Source: Prochilodus magdalenae | Taxonomy: Eukaryota > Chordata > Actinopteri > Characiformes > Prochilodontidae | Assembly (NCBI GenBank): GCA_024036415.1 | Contig: JAMWET010003872.1 | Coordinates: forward strand, 62,001 to 126,000 | Direction of reading: 5' to 3' | DNA: 64,000 nucleotides | Part shown: in pieces, positions 22,168 through 33,956 of the stretch | How the letters are laid out: each line of letters begins with the position of its first letter | Position numbering within the stretch: the first letter of the stretch is position 1 | Position numbers and translations under genes: made by a program | Notes under the pieces: model-generated | What the model was told of the DNA's origin: nothing | Databases searched by the model: none | Seen by the model: only the letters and a program-made list of their open reading frames with translations

Positions 22168-24547
22168 AAACATTCCCACACGTCCCCACATGACTACCAT
22201 TATCCAAGTGGCCTTGTACCGGTCTTACCTAGAGCCCCACACAAAAACTTCATGATTCCATGATATGGACCCTTTAAAGGCCTAGTTTAACAAAGACTAA
22301 CAGATTTGGCTACTGGTACTACATTAACACTGCATTGTCACATCCACAGAGAGTGAGACACAGGAGAAGTCTTGACTCTACTACAGGAAGTGTTCTTTAA
22401 TGATGCACAGGATAGAAGCACACATACAGAGTACTGAATTTAAAGGGTGGGGTGGGGAGGCGATTGTCACCACCAACTGCCAGCTTTTCTCCATCACCTC
22501 CACTATATCCCACACGCATATCAACACAAAAACACGCATAAAACCTGTACCCTTGTGTGTGGCTGTGTGCATAGCCAAACCCCGAGAGTCTCCATATACC
22601 AGCCTGTAGTTGGTCACTAGACATAAACAAAAAAGTTTGTTGCAGAACCGATCTACATGCAGCCCGGCAACCTGAAAGCAGGTGTCTCTCCTGTTCTGGC
22701 CATTAGCCTTGTGAAATGCTCACAAGAATAAAAACCTGTTATTCTGTTTTGAACAGTTAGACTGTCTGAAACATTCAGCTCATTTACATGGCTACACTCA
22801 AACACTCTGTAACCTGAAACTGTCTAATTCCAGGATAAACTCAGGACTGCTCTGGAGCCTCTACAGAAGAACCTGAAAGTCTTAGAGGAAGCTAAACAAG
22901 ACTATGAGTGAACAGCAGCCCACATTAAGGTGAGACATCATCTTGAACTGTGGAGCATGTTGTTCAGGTCATGTTTCTGATGAGGGTTCACTTATCCTGT
23001 AGGTGGTAAATGCTTGTAGAACATCTGTTAGAGTTTGTGTTTCCTAATCGTCTCTCATTCCAGACGCAGGCCCAGCACACAGAGAGGCAGATACAGGAGG
23101 AGTTTGAGAAGCTTCACCAGTTTCTAAGAGATGAAGAAACAGCAAGGATAGCTGCACTGAAGGAGGAGGAGGAGCAGAAGAGTCAGATGATGAGGAGGAA
23201 GATTGAGGAGCTGAATGTAGAAATATCATCTCTTTCAGACACAATCAGAAACACAGAGAAGGAGATGGGAGCTGAGGACATTCTCACCCTACAGGTAAGA
23301 ATTAAATCACTATTCTACAGTGTAGTATAAATGAAGTTGGTATTAAAGATGATCTCTAAATAAAAAAACTTGAAATGATTTTATTTCACTCAAAAAGTGT
23401 ATTTTATGTGCAATAAATTTTATGTATAATGTTGTCTTCTCTTTGTTCTCACTCAGAGCTTGAAATCTAAAATGAAAGAGTAAGTTAATTTTGTTGAGTC
23501 ATTTTACCTTAATATCCTATGACCTTTAAAATTTGTAATATTCTGTATATTTATATTTAATTATTGGAAAGATATTAGATTCAACATTCAGATAAATGAA
23601 ATAGCCTGCAAACTGTACACAGTATTACACTGTTCTAATTTACACTCTGCATTTTCAGAGTTCCACACATGCCACAGAAGGCATCAGGAGCTCTGATCAG
23701 TGTTGGGAAACACCTTTCCAACCTGAAGTTCAGAGTGTGGAAGAAGATGCAGGAGGTTCTCCACTACAGTAAGTTCTACTCCTTATAAAAGCTTTATCAG
23801 ATATTATCTAGTTCTGGAGAACTGAAGATCTAACCATTATTAAAACACCAGAATGTTTAGAGAGTTAGAGTCAGACATCTTCATCTAGTCCTGAAGGTCA
23901 TCCTGACTGCAGACCAGTCTAAATCACAGAGGAATCTGTCTATGGATCAGATCAAACTATGAACACACCAACATGATGCTACATTGTGTTCTCTCTCCTC
24001 AGATCCTGTTACACTGGACCCCAACACTGCACACCCACACCTCCACCTGTCTGATGATCTCACTGCTGTAGAAAACAGAAACCAGAGATCATCACTTCCT
24101 GATAATCCAGAGAGATTTGATAAGCGGTGGTGTGTTCTGGGTTCTGAGGGTTTTAACTCAGGGACTCACTGCTGGGACGTCCAGGTTGGAGATAGTGAAA
24201 ATTGGTCACTGGGTGTGATAACGGAGTCTGTAACAAGGAAAGGAGAGTCTTTCTGGGGTTCAGTGTGGAGGTTAAACTACAGTAAAACCATAAATCAATA
24301 CTGTATATTCTGTCCAGGACAGACAGAGCACTACATCACTCCTATAGTGAAACTGCAGAGGGTCAGAGTACAACTGGACTGGGACAGGGGGGAAATCATA
24401 TTCACTGATCCTCTAACTAACACACACCTGTACACCATAACACACTCTTTCACTGAGAGAGTTCTACCACTCTTCTTTAATGTTTCTGCTCGTCCTCTGA
24501 GGATCTTACCAGTGAGGACGTCAGTAACAGTGGAGCAGCACAGTTAA

Positions 24548-25789
24548 AGTTAACACTGCTTAGAATGAACATTTCTACAGGTAGTGAGTGTATGAGTTAT
24601 GATCATAAGAATATGTCAGTACATGTATATGTTAAATAATGTATGTACCGTCCCTGTGTGGAAATAAAACAGAGGTAGCTAGCTAGGTGGAGCTAGGGTT
24701 AGCTAGCTTTGCCTTAACTGAACACCACATGAAAATAACTAACGGCTGGAACATGAAAATGCGTGTTAGGTGTAAATAAAATAATGCAAAAGATCTTATT
24801 CAGCATTTAACCCTGAAACATTAAGGGAAAATGGAAAATTGCCATAATTAAAAAAGGAGAGTTAGTACATAGAACTGAAATACAGCCTCAAGCACTGTTG
24901 CTCCTTCTTCAAACACAAATCCTGCATTCACACATGAGTAGGGTAAAACAGGCCAATCCTAAAATCCTAATCTGTTACGTAACTCTTATTAATATATATA
25001 ATAATATTTACACCACCAAAAATGTGCACCACCCAAAATGCGCGCCAGCTCACGTTTCAGTCCAGAAGAAACAGCAATGATGGAGCAACAGCAAAAGAGG
25101 ACTATACATGCAGAAATGTGCCACTCCAGTCTTTGAAGGGGAGCTTGCTATGAACTCTCAGGGGACATGGTTTATGGTCATCTTTCAACAAGCCTGAAAT
25201 TATCTTCCTATTTGGCAACTTCTTAATCCAATGTTCTGTTCTACCTTAAAAGTCTCAGCAGACTGTGCAAAAAGAAGGTTGAAGTTGACTTCCTGTTCAC
25301 TATCTTCTTAATCAAATGTTCTGTTCCACCTTAAATAAGCATTAATAAGCAGAGTTTATTTTCAGCATTAAGTTCTTTTTTAATGTCTACAAAGAAATTA
25401 GGTGGCTTTGGTTGGGGTGAAAAATGCCCAGGTGAAGCTTTTACACAGCATGGTTGCTACTTACAGGTTGCTGTTGGGCTAGTAAAAGGGGAACTGCTCT
25501 TCTCTTTATTCAATTTGGAGTTAAAAGCTGAGTGAAGATGCTTGATAGTGTTCAAGGTTTGAGAAACTGTCTGGAGTAAAATGTGATGACTTTAAATTGC
25601 ACTAGCAAACATGGCGGCCTGACAGCATACTGAGAGACCCTACTTCTGTATGTGTAGCTCAATAAATAATGACCATATCAGTCTAAATGTATCATCAGTT
25701 ATTATTCCCGTTAGCCTTTATCTTCCTTCCCAACAGCACTGCAATCCCACATTCCCTTCTGTGTCCAGGTATTTTTTTTTAAATGAGTC
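24548..25789 (+). other. Downstream flank of copy D, duplicated after copy E
   Basis: Nearly the whole stretch to about 25740 is repeated in order after copy E (31104-32310), including ATGCGCGCCAGCTCACG. No gene seen. AATAAA at 24663-24668 is the probable polyadenylation signal. The block near 25660-25760 also occurs inverted at about 38325-38435. Confidence 0.65.
24663..24668 (+). terminator. Polyadenylation signal, copy D
   Basis: AATAAA in the shared 3' flank, about 116 bp past the stop of D. Confidence 0.5.
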
Positions 25790-25968
25790 CTTTCCCCAGT
25801 TGTTGCTGCTGTGTGGAAGGATTTGACTTTAAACAGCTACAGAGCTGTATGTGTGGAGCAGCTCGGTTTAGAGTTCTCTGTCTTTCTATAACATCCCAAC
25901 TTTTTCTGTGTGCTAATATTTAGTATTTATTATAAGAAAGAAATAACTTTGTCATCCTGGTGTTGGAA
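25790..25968 (+). repeat. Duplicated upstream block U, copy 2
   Basis: Near-identical to 12230-12410. Right after it, at GGAAGCTTTT, the sequence joins the leader of copy E. The roughly 300 bp carrying the CTCF-like and IRF-like sites is missing here. Microhomology (GAAGCTTTT) at the junction suggests a deletion. Confidence 0.65.
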
Positions 25969-26159
25969 GCTTTTCTGTATGTGTTTGTTTCTTGATGTGT
26001 GATTTCTGAAAGGAGCTAAACTCACTCAGTGGGATAAAGAGCTACGGTGGCTGATTCTCTACTGGGCTGCTCTGATCATTACAGACGTCCTGAAAGAGAA
26101 AGTGGAGGTTGGACTGAAGGAGCCATTACAGAGGAACAGCTCAGCAACAGTTGGAGGAA
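25969..26159 (+). promoter_or_regulatory. Shortened leader of copy E
   Basis: Keeps TGTATGTGTTTGTTTC and the rest of the conserved 5' UTR to the ATG. The leader's last 70 or so bases are almost identical to copy D. The promoter part of the block is deleted, so E may be driven by block U or be poorly expressed. Confidence 0.45.
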
Positions 26160-29100
26160 ATGGCTGCTAGAAACCGACTTTCAGAAATAGATTTTTCATG
26201 TCCTGTGTGCCGTGAGATCTTCAGGGATCCTGTTGTTCTGTCGTGTAGCCACAGTGTGTGTAAATCCTGTCTGCAGAAGTTCTGGAAAACTAAAGAATCT
26301 CAGGAATGTCCAGTCTGTAGAAGAAGATCCTCTAAAGATTACCCTCCAATTAATCTTGCTTTAAAGAACCTGTGTGAAGTTTTTCTAGAGAGCAGGAGTC
26401 AGGGGTCTGTGTCGCTCTGCAGTCTGCACAATGAGGAACTCAAACTCTTCTGTCTGGATGATCAGCAGCCTGTGTGTGTGGTGTGTCATCTTTCAAAAAC
26501 ACATAGAAATCACACCTGCTGTCCGATAGATGAAGCTGTGACCGAGTTTAAGGTAAGAATTTTTTTACTGTTTTATGTTTCAATACACAACAAAATACAC
26601 AGAAGCATTTTTCTTACATTCCTAAAAGTAGAGGTGCTGTCACCTGCTGGTGGGCCCTGGAGCTACAGGTGGTCTACTGACACATTAAAAAATAAATCCT
26701 TTCTTTTTAATGAAGGTGCCAGTCAGTAGCTCCATTGAGGGCTAAAATCTCTTCAGAAAGCTGAAGTTGGCTTTTAATTTGAATTTCTTGTTCCACCTCA
26801 AATGGTGCAGCAGTGTGGCTCCAGGAATTCAAAGAAAAAGCTTCAGATTTATGAAAGTTTACCCTGTCGGAGAGTGGTACAAAGATTTTAATAAGGAGCT
26901 CAGATACGATAAGGTAACACTTTATTGATCCCAAAGTAAATTGCAAAGATAAGAAGCCAACTCTGACCTTATTCTACCTTCCATCTTAAACACACCACTC
27001 AGTTTTAATAGCACACTTTGCAGAGCCATTTTTCAAAGGTGTGGATTCTGCATTTCGGAATGTCAAAAGGGACCTTTAAAAAGGAATGCTTTATGATCTG
27101 ACCATCCTACTGTTTCCATTCGCCTGCCTCCCATGACCACTGATAAAGGAATCAGTACTGCGTTAAACAAGCTGGCCATGTGTGAGGAGTGTTGAGTAAT
27201 GGACAAAATGTTGGGTGTTTACGTTTCACCATTGTATTTATGCTGTATGGCAAGCAGTTCGAGTAGGCAGAACTAAATCATGTGACTGATGAAACGTCAT
27301 TAATTATTTTAAAAACACTTCTCCATCACCACTTGACACTTTTCCACCATATTCTGACTAGGGTTGCCAGCTCTGGGCCATGGCCACAACAGGCCTGACT
27401 CCTGCGGGGTGGGGTGCACACCGCCAGACACAGACACACAGAGTGGCTAAATCGGGTTGGGGGGGTTCATATGTGTGTGACAGACATATTTATTGGACAT
27501 TTATGGAAATACAGAACAAATAGCGTCCCTTATTGGAGATGAATCCCAGGGTGTGGTGGTGGGGGATTTTAATCATTATTGTTAGATTTAGTATTAATGT
27601 GTGTGTGTGACAGACGAGTGTGTTGGACATTTACAGAAATACGGAAATTTCGTCCCATATTGGTTTAATACGGGACGCAACATTTAATTACCAAATAAAG
27701 AACGATTCTGTATTTTACGTTTACCATTATTCTGACTCCACTTTGCATTAGTGCAAAAACACGGTATTTGGTTTTATCAGATTTCAGGATTTTCTTTTAA
27801 GGTGTTTTTTCTGTGCATTTTCAATAAGTTCCAAGTTTATTGGATAAAAAAACCCAGTACTGACTACTGATTCAGTCCTGTGTGAGCTTAAACCAAGAAC
27901 CAAACAATTATAATTCAAAGCTCTCATAGTTGGAAACTGAGGAGCCAGTCCATTCTCAAACAAAGCTGAAGGTTGTTTTGGCAAATTTACTTCCCCAAGT
28001 ACTAGTGTTGTGTTCCTGTTACATGTAAGTCCAGAGAGGAAATAAAGAAAGTCCTGATAGCCTGACAGACAGAGCTAGACCTGCTCTGTGTAGAATTTTT
28101 TTGATTGGTAATTCAATGTTCAACACTCTTCAAACCACGTCCTACACTTTTTTCTTATGTAGATAGTTACATCACAGATATGGAGACTAACAATAATCTA
28201 ACACATATATTGTAGTTACCACTATACCTGGTGAAATGTTAATAAAGCACAATATTCTAGCCTGATAATGGAAATCAATAAAAATATTATTTTCCTGTGG
28301 GCTAGTACATAAGTGGACGTAAATCTTAGCACAACAGAGCAAAGTAAACACGATGCTAACAAAATAGTATTATCAAGCTAACATAAAAATAATCAAGTTA
28401 CAACTTCATTAAATAACATTATAATAACATTATGATCATAAACTTCCAGAAGACGCTAATCATATGGGTGGTTCTAGATTGAACATGTACAGTGGCATGA
28501 AGAATTTGGGGAACCTGTTTAAAATTACTGTAACTGTGAACAGTTAAGCAAGTTGAAAATGAAATGATTTCCAAAAAGCATAAAGTTAGAGATTAAACAT
28601 TCTTTTGTATTTTTTAAAATTATTTTTGTAAACTGCTGCTGCTTACTGTTTCACTACTAGTCTCTAGTAGTGAAACAATCTCCTCCTGCTTCTGCTTACT
28701 TTGTCTCTCTACACTAGTCTGCATCTAGTGCTGTTCACATTGTCTCCTCCTGCTCCTGCCCACACTGTCACACTACACTAGTTTCCTCCTTCTCCTACTA
28801 ACTCTGTTCCTCTGCACTAGTTTCCTTGGGTTCCAGCTCACACTGTCCTTCTTCAATAATCTCCTCCTGCCCTTTCTCACTCTGTCCATCTACACTAGTC
28901 ACTTTCTGTTCCTGCCCACTCTGTCTCTCTGCAACAGTTTCTCCCTGCTACTGCTTACACAGTCCCTCCAAAATAGACTTCTCCTGTTCCTACTAATTTG
29001 TACTTTGTAATTGTCTTGTGCTAGCAGAGTATTTGTCTCCCCCTGCTTCTGCTCACCAGGTCCCTTTAAAAGAATCTCCTCTTGCTTCTCTCTTTCTGTT

Positions 29101-31103
29101 TCCCTGTCACTCCTCTTCTCTGTCTGAAAGTGCAGCCACCTCTCTTCCTTCAGTCAGATGCTGTAGATGTTGAACTTGCGGCAAACATGCATTATATTTC
29201 GATATTCAGTGTATCCATCTCTACTTTGTTTTTGGCATCCCACACTTTTTCCACACTCCTTGTGCTTTTTTCCTCTATTGGTAATGCCCCTGCTTTATCA
29301 TTGACAAGTTTTTAATAAAACAATGAATTATACCAGTCCACTCAAACACTCTAAACTGTGACTGGTTAATTACAGGAAACACTCAAGACTGCTCTGGAGC
29401 CTCTACAGAAGAACCTGAAAGTCTTAGAGGAAGCTAAACAAGACTATGAGCAAACAGCAGCCCACATTAAGGTGAGACATCATCTTGAACTGTGGAGCAT
29501 GTTGTTCAGGTCGTGTTTCTGATGAGGGTCCACTTATCCTGTAGGTGGTAAATGCTTGTAGAACATCTGTTAGAGTTTGTGTTTCCTAATCATCTCTCAT
29601 TCCAGACGCAGGCCCAGCACACAGAGAGGCAGATACAGGAGGAGTTTGAGAAGCTTCACCAGTTTCTAAGAGATGAAGAAGCAGCAAGGATAGCTGCACT
29701 GAAGGAGGAGGAGGAGCAGAAGAGTCAGATGATGAGGAGGAAGATTGAGGAGCTGAATGTAGACATATCATCTCTTTCAGACACAATCAGAAACATAGAG
29801 AAGGAGATGGAAGTTGAGGACATTCTCACCCTACATGTAAGAATTAAATCACTATTCTAAAGTGTAGTATAAATGAAGTTGGTATTAAAGATGATCTTCA
29901 AATAAAGAAGCTTTAATGATTTTATTTCACTCAAAAAGCTTCTTTTATGTGCAATATCACTAAAATATGGTTTAAATGTTATGTATAATGTTGTCTTCTC
30001 TTTGTTCTCACTCAGTGCTTGAAATCTAAAATGAAAGAGTAAGTTAATTTTGTTGAGTCATTTTACCTTAATATCCTATGACCTTTAAAATTTTAATATT
30101 CTGTATATTTATATTTAATTATTGGAAAGATTTTAGATTTAACATTCAGATAAATGAAATAGCCTGCAAACTGTACACAGTATTACACTGTTTTAATATA
30201 CACTCTGCATTTTCAGAGTTCCACACATGCCACAGAAGGCATCAGGAGCTCTGATCAGTGTTGGGAAACACCTTTCCAACCTGAAGTTCAGAGTGTGGGA
30301 GAAGATGCAGGAGGTTCTCCACTACAGTAAGTTCGGTTCCTCCTAAAAGCTCTATCAGATATTATCTAGTTCTGGAGAACTGAAGATCTAACCGTCATTA
30401 TAACACCAGAATGTTTAGAGAGTTAGAGTCAGACATCTTCATCTAGTCCTGAAGGTCATCCTGACTGCAGACCAGTCTAAATCACAGAGGAATGTCTATG
30501 GATCAGATCAAACTATGAACACACCAACATGATGCTACATTGTGTTCTCTCTCCTCAGCTCCTGTTACTCTGGACCCCAACACTGCATACCCACACCTCC
30601 ACCTGTCTGATGATCTCACTGCTGTAGAAAACAGAAACCAGAGATCATCACTTCCTGATAATCCAGAGAGATTTGATAAGCGGTGGTGTGTTCTGGGCTC
30701 TGAGGGTTTTAACTCAGGGACTCACTGCTGGGACGTCCAGGTTGGAGACAGTGAAAATTGGTCACTGGGTGTGACAACAGAGTCTGTGTCAAGGAAAGGA
30801 GAGTCTTTCTGGGGTTCAGTGTGGAGGTTAAACTACAGTAAAACCATAAATCAATACTGTATATTCTGTCCAGGACAGACAGAACACTACATCACTCCTA
30901 TAGTGAAACTGCAGAGGGTCAGAGTACAACTGGACTGGGACAGGGGGGAAATCCTATTCACTGATCCACTAACTAATACACACCTGTACACCATAACACA
31001 CTCTTTCACTGAGAGAGTTTTACCACTCTTCTTTAATGTTTCTGCTCGTCCTCTGAGGATCTTACCAGTGAAGACGTCAGTAACAGTGGAGCAGCACAGT
31101 TAA
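26160..31103 (+). CDS. TRIM copy E, intact RING-Bbox-CC-B30.2 E3 ligase
   Basis: Exons 26160-26552, 29376-29471, 29606-29836, 30016-30038, 30217-30326 and 30559-31103; open throughout, 465 residues. Exon 1 is 12 nt shorter than in the other copies because the RING-B-box linker lost four residues (SQGSVSLC). All RING and B-box2 zinc ligands are present. Exon 3 ends CAT before GTAAGA instead of the usual CAG, a weaker donor. The B30.2 domain is nearly the same as in copy D, including the variable loop ([22 protein letters not shown]). D and E therefore come from a very recent duplication. Intron 1 is long (2.8 kb). Confidence 0.85.
26553..28620. other. Long intron 1 of copy E, first part
   Basis: No exon recognised. 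Near 27.47-27.65 kb two subrepeats occur (GTGACAGACATATTTATTGG and GTGACAGACGAGTGTGTTGG), part of an unidentified repeat. At about 28.49 kb TACAGTGGCATGAAGAATTTG recalls fish DNA-transposon ends, but no partner end was found. Confidence 0.4.
28660..29110 (+). repeat. Degenerate pyrimidine-rich tandem repeat
   Basis: Repeating pattern close to TCTCCTCCTGCTCCTGC, then CACTNTGTCCCTCTRC and ACTAGT, at intervals of roughly 55-65 bp. Copies are strongly diverged. Located in intron 1 of copy E. Confidence 0.6.
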
Positions 31104-32570
31104 AGTTAACACTTCTTAGAATGAACATTTCTACAGGTAGTGAGTGTATGAGTTATGATCATAAGAATATGTCAGTACATGTATATGTTAAATAATGTAT
31201 GTACCATTACATCCTAACACGTCTGTGTGGAAATAAAACAGAGGTAGCTAGCTAGGTGGAGCTAAGGTTAGCTAGCTTTGCCTTAACTGAACACCACATG
31301 AAAATAACTAACAGCTGGAACATGAAAATGCGTGTTAGGTGTAAATAAAATAATGCAAAAAATCTTATTCAGCATTTAAGCCTGAAACCTTAAAGGAAAA
31401 TGGAAAATTGCTATAATTAAATAAGGAGAGTTCAGTAGATAGAACTGAAATACAGCCTCAAGCACTGTTGCTCCTCCTTCAAACACAAATCCTGCATTCA
31501 CACATGAGGATGGTAAAACAGGCAGATTCCAAAATCCTAATCTGTTACGTAACTTTTATTAATATATATATTTACACCCCCAAAAATGTGCACCACCCAA
31601 AATGCGCGCCAGCTCACGTTTCAGTCCAGAAGAAACAGCAATGATGGAGCAACAGCAAAGGAGCACTATACATGCAGAAATGTGCCACTCCAGTCTTTGA
31701 AGGGGAGCTTGCTATGAACTCTCAGTGGACATGGTTTATGGTCATCTTTCAACAAGCCTGAAATTGTCTTCCTATTTGGCAACTTCTTAATCCAATGTTC
31801 TGTTCTACCTTAAAAGCCTCAGCAGACTGCACAAAAACAAGGTTGAAGTTGACTTCCTGTTCACTATCTTCTTAATCAAATGTTCTGTTCCACCTTAAAT
31901 AAGCATTAATAAGCAGAACTCATTTTCAGCATTAAGTTATTTTTTAATGTCTACAAAGAAATTAGGTGGCTTTGGTTGGGGTTAAAAATGGCCAGGTGAA
32001 GCTTTGTGTGGCAAATGCCAGTAAACAGTGGATAGAATCATGCAGCATGGTTGCTACTTACAGGTTGCTGTCGGGCTAGTAAAAGTGGAACTGCTCTTCT
32101 CTTTATTCTCTTTAGAGTCAGGTGTGAAATGTGATGACTTTAAATTGCATTAGCAAACATGGCGGTCTGACGGTATACTGAGAGATGCTACTTCTGTATG
32201 TGTAGCTCAATAAATATTGATCATATCAGTCTAAATTTATCACCAGTTATTATTTCAGTTAGACTTTATCTTCCTTACCGACAGCACTGCAATCCCACAT
32301 TCCCTTCTGTGTGCAGTTATTATTTTGAAAATGAGTTTATGAGAGATATAATGAGGCTGGGATGTGGTCACTGGTCTGTCGTGGTTTGATTTGCTTGTTA
32401 ACAATGAAATGTAAGGTAATAAATTTTAATTTAATTAGTTTAATTATTATTATTTGTATTAATTCAGGCAATGTACATACAGTTCTGTTTAATCTTTACA
32501 AAGAGAATTAAACACTACTAATTACAAATGGTTCATGATTTTGTTTATATGAAAATGTTTCTCAAAATAA
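31104..32570 (+). other. Downstream flank of copy E (duplicate of D flank)
   Basis: Same order as 24548-25740, with small indels, to about 32310. After that the sequence is A/T-rich and unrecognised. A 63-residue frame at 32198-32389 lies in the repeat and is not credible. Confidence 0.6.
31232..31237 (+). terminator. Polyadenylation signal, copy E
   Basis: AATAAA about 130 bp past the stop, in the position used in copy D. Confidence 0.5.
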
Positions 32571-32739
32571 ATTCAGTTGTGAAGTGGCCCGGCCACTGGG
32601 CGGCGGAGTGGACACGCTGACTTGGAGACGGGGCTCAAAGACACACACACACAATTGTGTGGGTAAACGAAACATGCCTTATTGAAAAATGAGAATAAGA
32701 AATAAACCAAAATGAAAATTAAATTGGGCCTATTCTCTG

Positions 32740-33598
32740 TCATAGAATAGAATAGAATAGAATAGAATAGAATATTTTTATTGTCATTATACAATGAACA
32801 TTAGGTGCAATACACAAAGTGCAAACAGCAATAAAGTTAAAAGAGCAATGAAAGTTGTAAAAATAAAATTAGGGGTTTTAACAATTTACACAGTTCTATC
32901 TGTATACTAAAAAGACACGCACAGATTTTCATAAAAATTGCGCTTGTCAAATATTACAGTTATGTCCCTAGCATAAACATTTACTTATTCATAGGATTGC
33001 ATTATTCCACTTATGTGTATAATGAGTGTGATTTGCAGTTAGGAGTTATGACGTGTTTAAGGCTCATACAGCTGTGGGATTGCTGTTGTGCCTTCTTTAT
33101 CAGTACTGTGGTGTTCATGCCCCACAGTTTGAACACCCAGACAGTGGAAGTCTGTGACCCTCTCTACACAGTCCCCAATTGTCATTATTGGTTGAATGTC
33201 CGTTTTTGCCTTTTTAAAAACAAGGACCAGCTCCTTTGTCTTTGATGTATTCAGGAGCAGACTGCTGTCCCTGCACCACAGTGACAATGTTCCACCTCTT
33301 CCAGTTAGGCTAACTCTTCACTTCCTGAGATGAGCCGTACTATAGTGGTGTCATCTGCAAATTTAATGATGGTGTTGCTGGAGTGGGCAGCGGCAGTAGG
33401 GAGCTGATCACACAGCCCTAACGGGAGCCTGTACTGAGGCTAACAGATGTGGAGGTCTGGGCTCTGACCCTCTGTCTGCATCCCGACAGGAAGTCCTTGA
33501 TCCATAAACATGTGGAGTGAGGCAGACCCAGGTCCGTCAGTATACACATCGGTCTATGAGGGATAATGGCATTAAATGCCAAGTATAATCCACAAACT
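32740..33598 (-). mobile_element. LINE relic (L2/jockey-like reverse transcriptase), minus strand
   Basis: Minus-strand fragments in order: AFNAIIPHRPMCILTDLGLP followed by STCLWIKDFLSG, then WCRDSSLLLNTSKTKELVLV and IGDCVERVTDFHCLGV. These are the palm, thumb and connection segments of fish L2-like LINEs. Frames are broken. It ends at a T-rich tail (TTTTATTGTCATTATAC) next to an AGAAT pentanucleotide repeat (about 32744-32777). Its other edge lies directly beside the CTCF-like motif of copy F. Confidence 0.75.
32744..32777 (+). repeat. (ATAGA)n microsatellite
   Basis: About six AATAG units at the 3' end of the minus-strand LINE relic. Probably a tail repeat of that element. Confidence 0.85.
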
Positions 33599-33956
33599 GC
33601 TGCCATCTAGTGTAGAAAGCACACAGTACATCTGTCTGACTCCTCCTTTTTCAAAGTTTCTCCTCCTCTACACCTCCTCTTCCTGTTGAAGGTGGTGACT
33701 GTCTCTCTGATCTTTCTTCATTCTGTGTTCACTTCACTCAGAGACTCCAGTGAGAAACTTTTAAACAGGGACTGTATGTGTGTGTTTCTTGATGTGTGAT
33801 TTCTGAAAGGAGCTAAACTCACTCAGTGGGATAAAGAGCTACGGTGGCTGATTCTCTACTGGGCTGCTCTGATCATTACAGACGTCCAGAAAGAGGAAGT
33901 GAAGGCTGGACTGAAGGAGCCGTTACAGAGGAACAGCACAGCAGCAGTTGGAGGGA
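33599..33956 (+). promoter_or_regulatory. Promoter block and 5' UTR of copy F
   Basis: CTCF-like motif at 33599-33613 (minus-strand reading ACACTAGATGGCAGC, 14 of 15 core positions). It is followed by the pyrimidine-rich block, CACTCAGAGACTCCAGTGAG, the TATA-like CTTTTAAACAGGGACTG and the shared leader. The IRF-like site is weakened (GTGTTCACTTCACTC). Confidence 0.5.

Larger units (their letters stand above)
20757..24547 (+). pseudogene. TRIM copy D with in-frame stop in exon 2
   Basis: Exons 20757-21161, 22834-22929, 23064-23294, 23457-23479, 23659-23768 and 24003-24547, all with good splice sites. Exon 2 starts in phase 0, and the CGA found in most copies is TGA at 22909-22911. Translation should stop after 160 residues, leaving RING and B-box2 without most of the coiled coil or B30.2. 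All other exons are open, so the mutation looks recent. B-box2 has L-to-P before C102 (LKPFC). Possible outcomes are nonsense-mediated decay, a short dominant-negative-like protein, or a polymorphic or erroneous base. Confidence 0.85.

Noticed and set aside
23044..23244. Minus-strand frames rich in Ser ([18 protein letters not shown]) opposite every exon 3
   Set aside because: They are antisense shadows of the Glu/Lys-rich coiled-coil exon.
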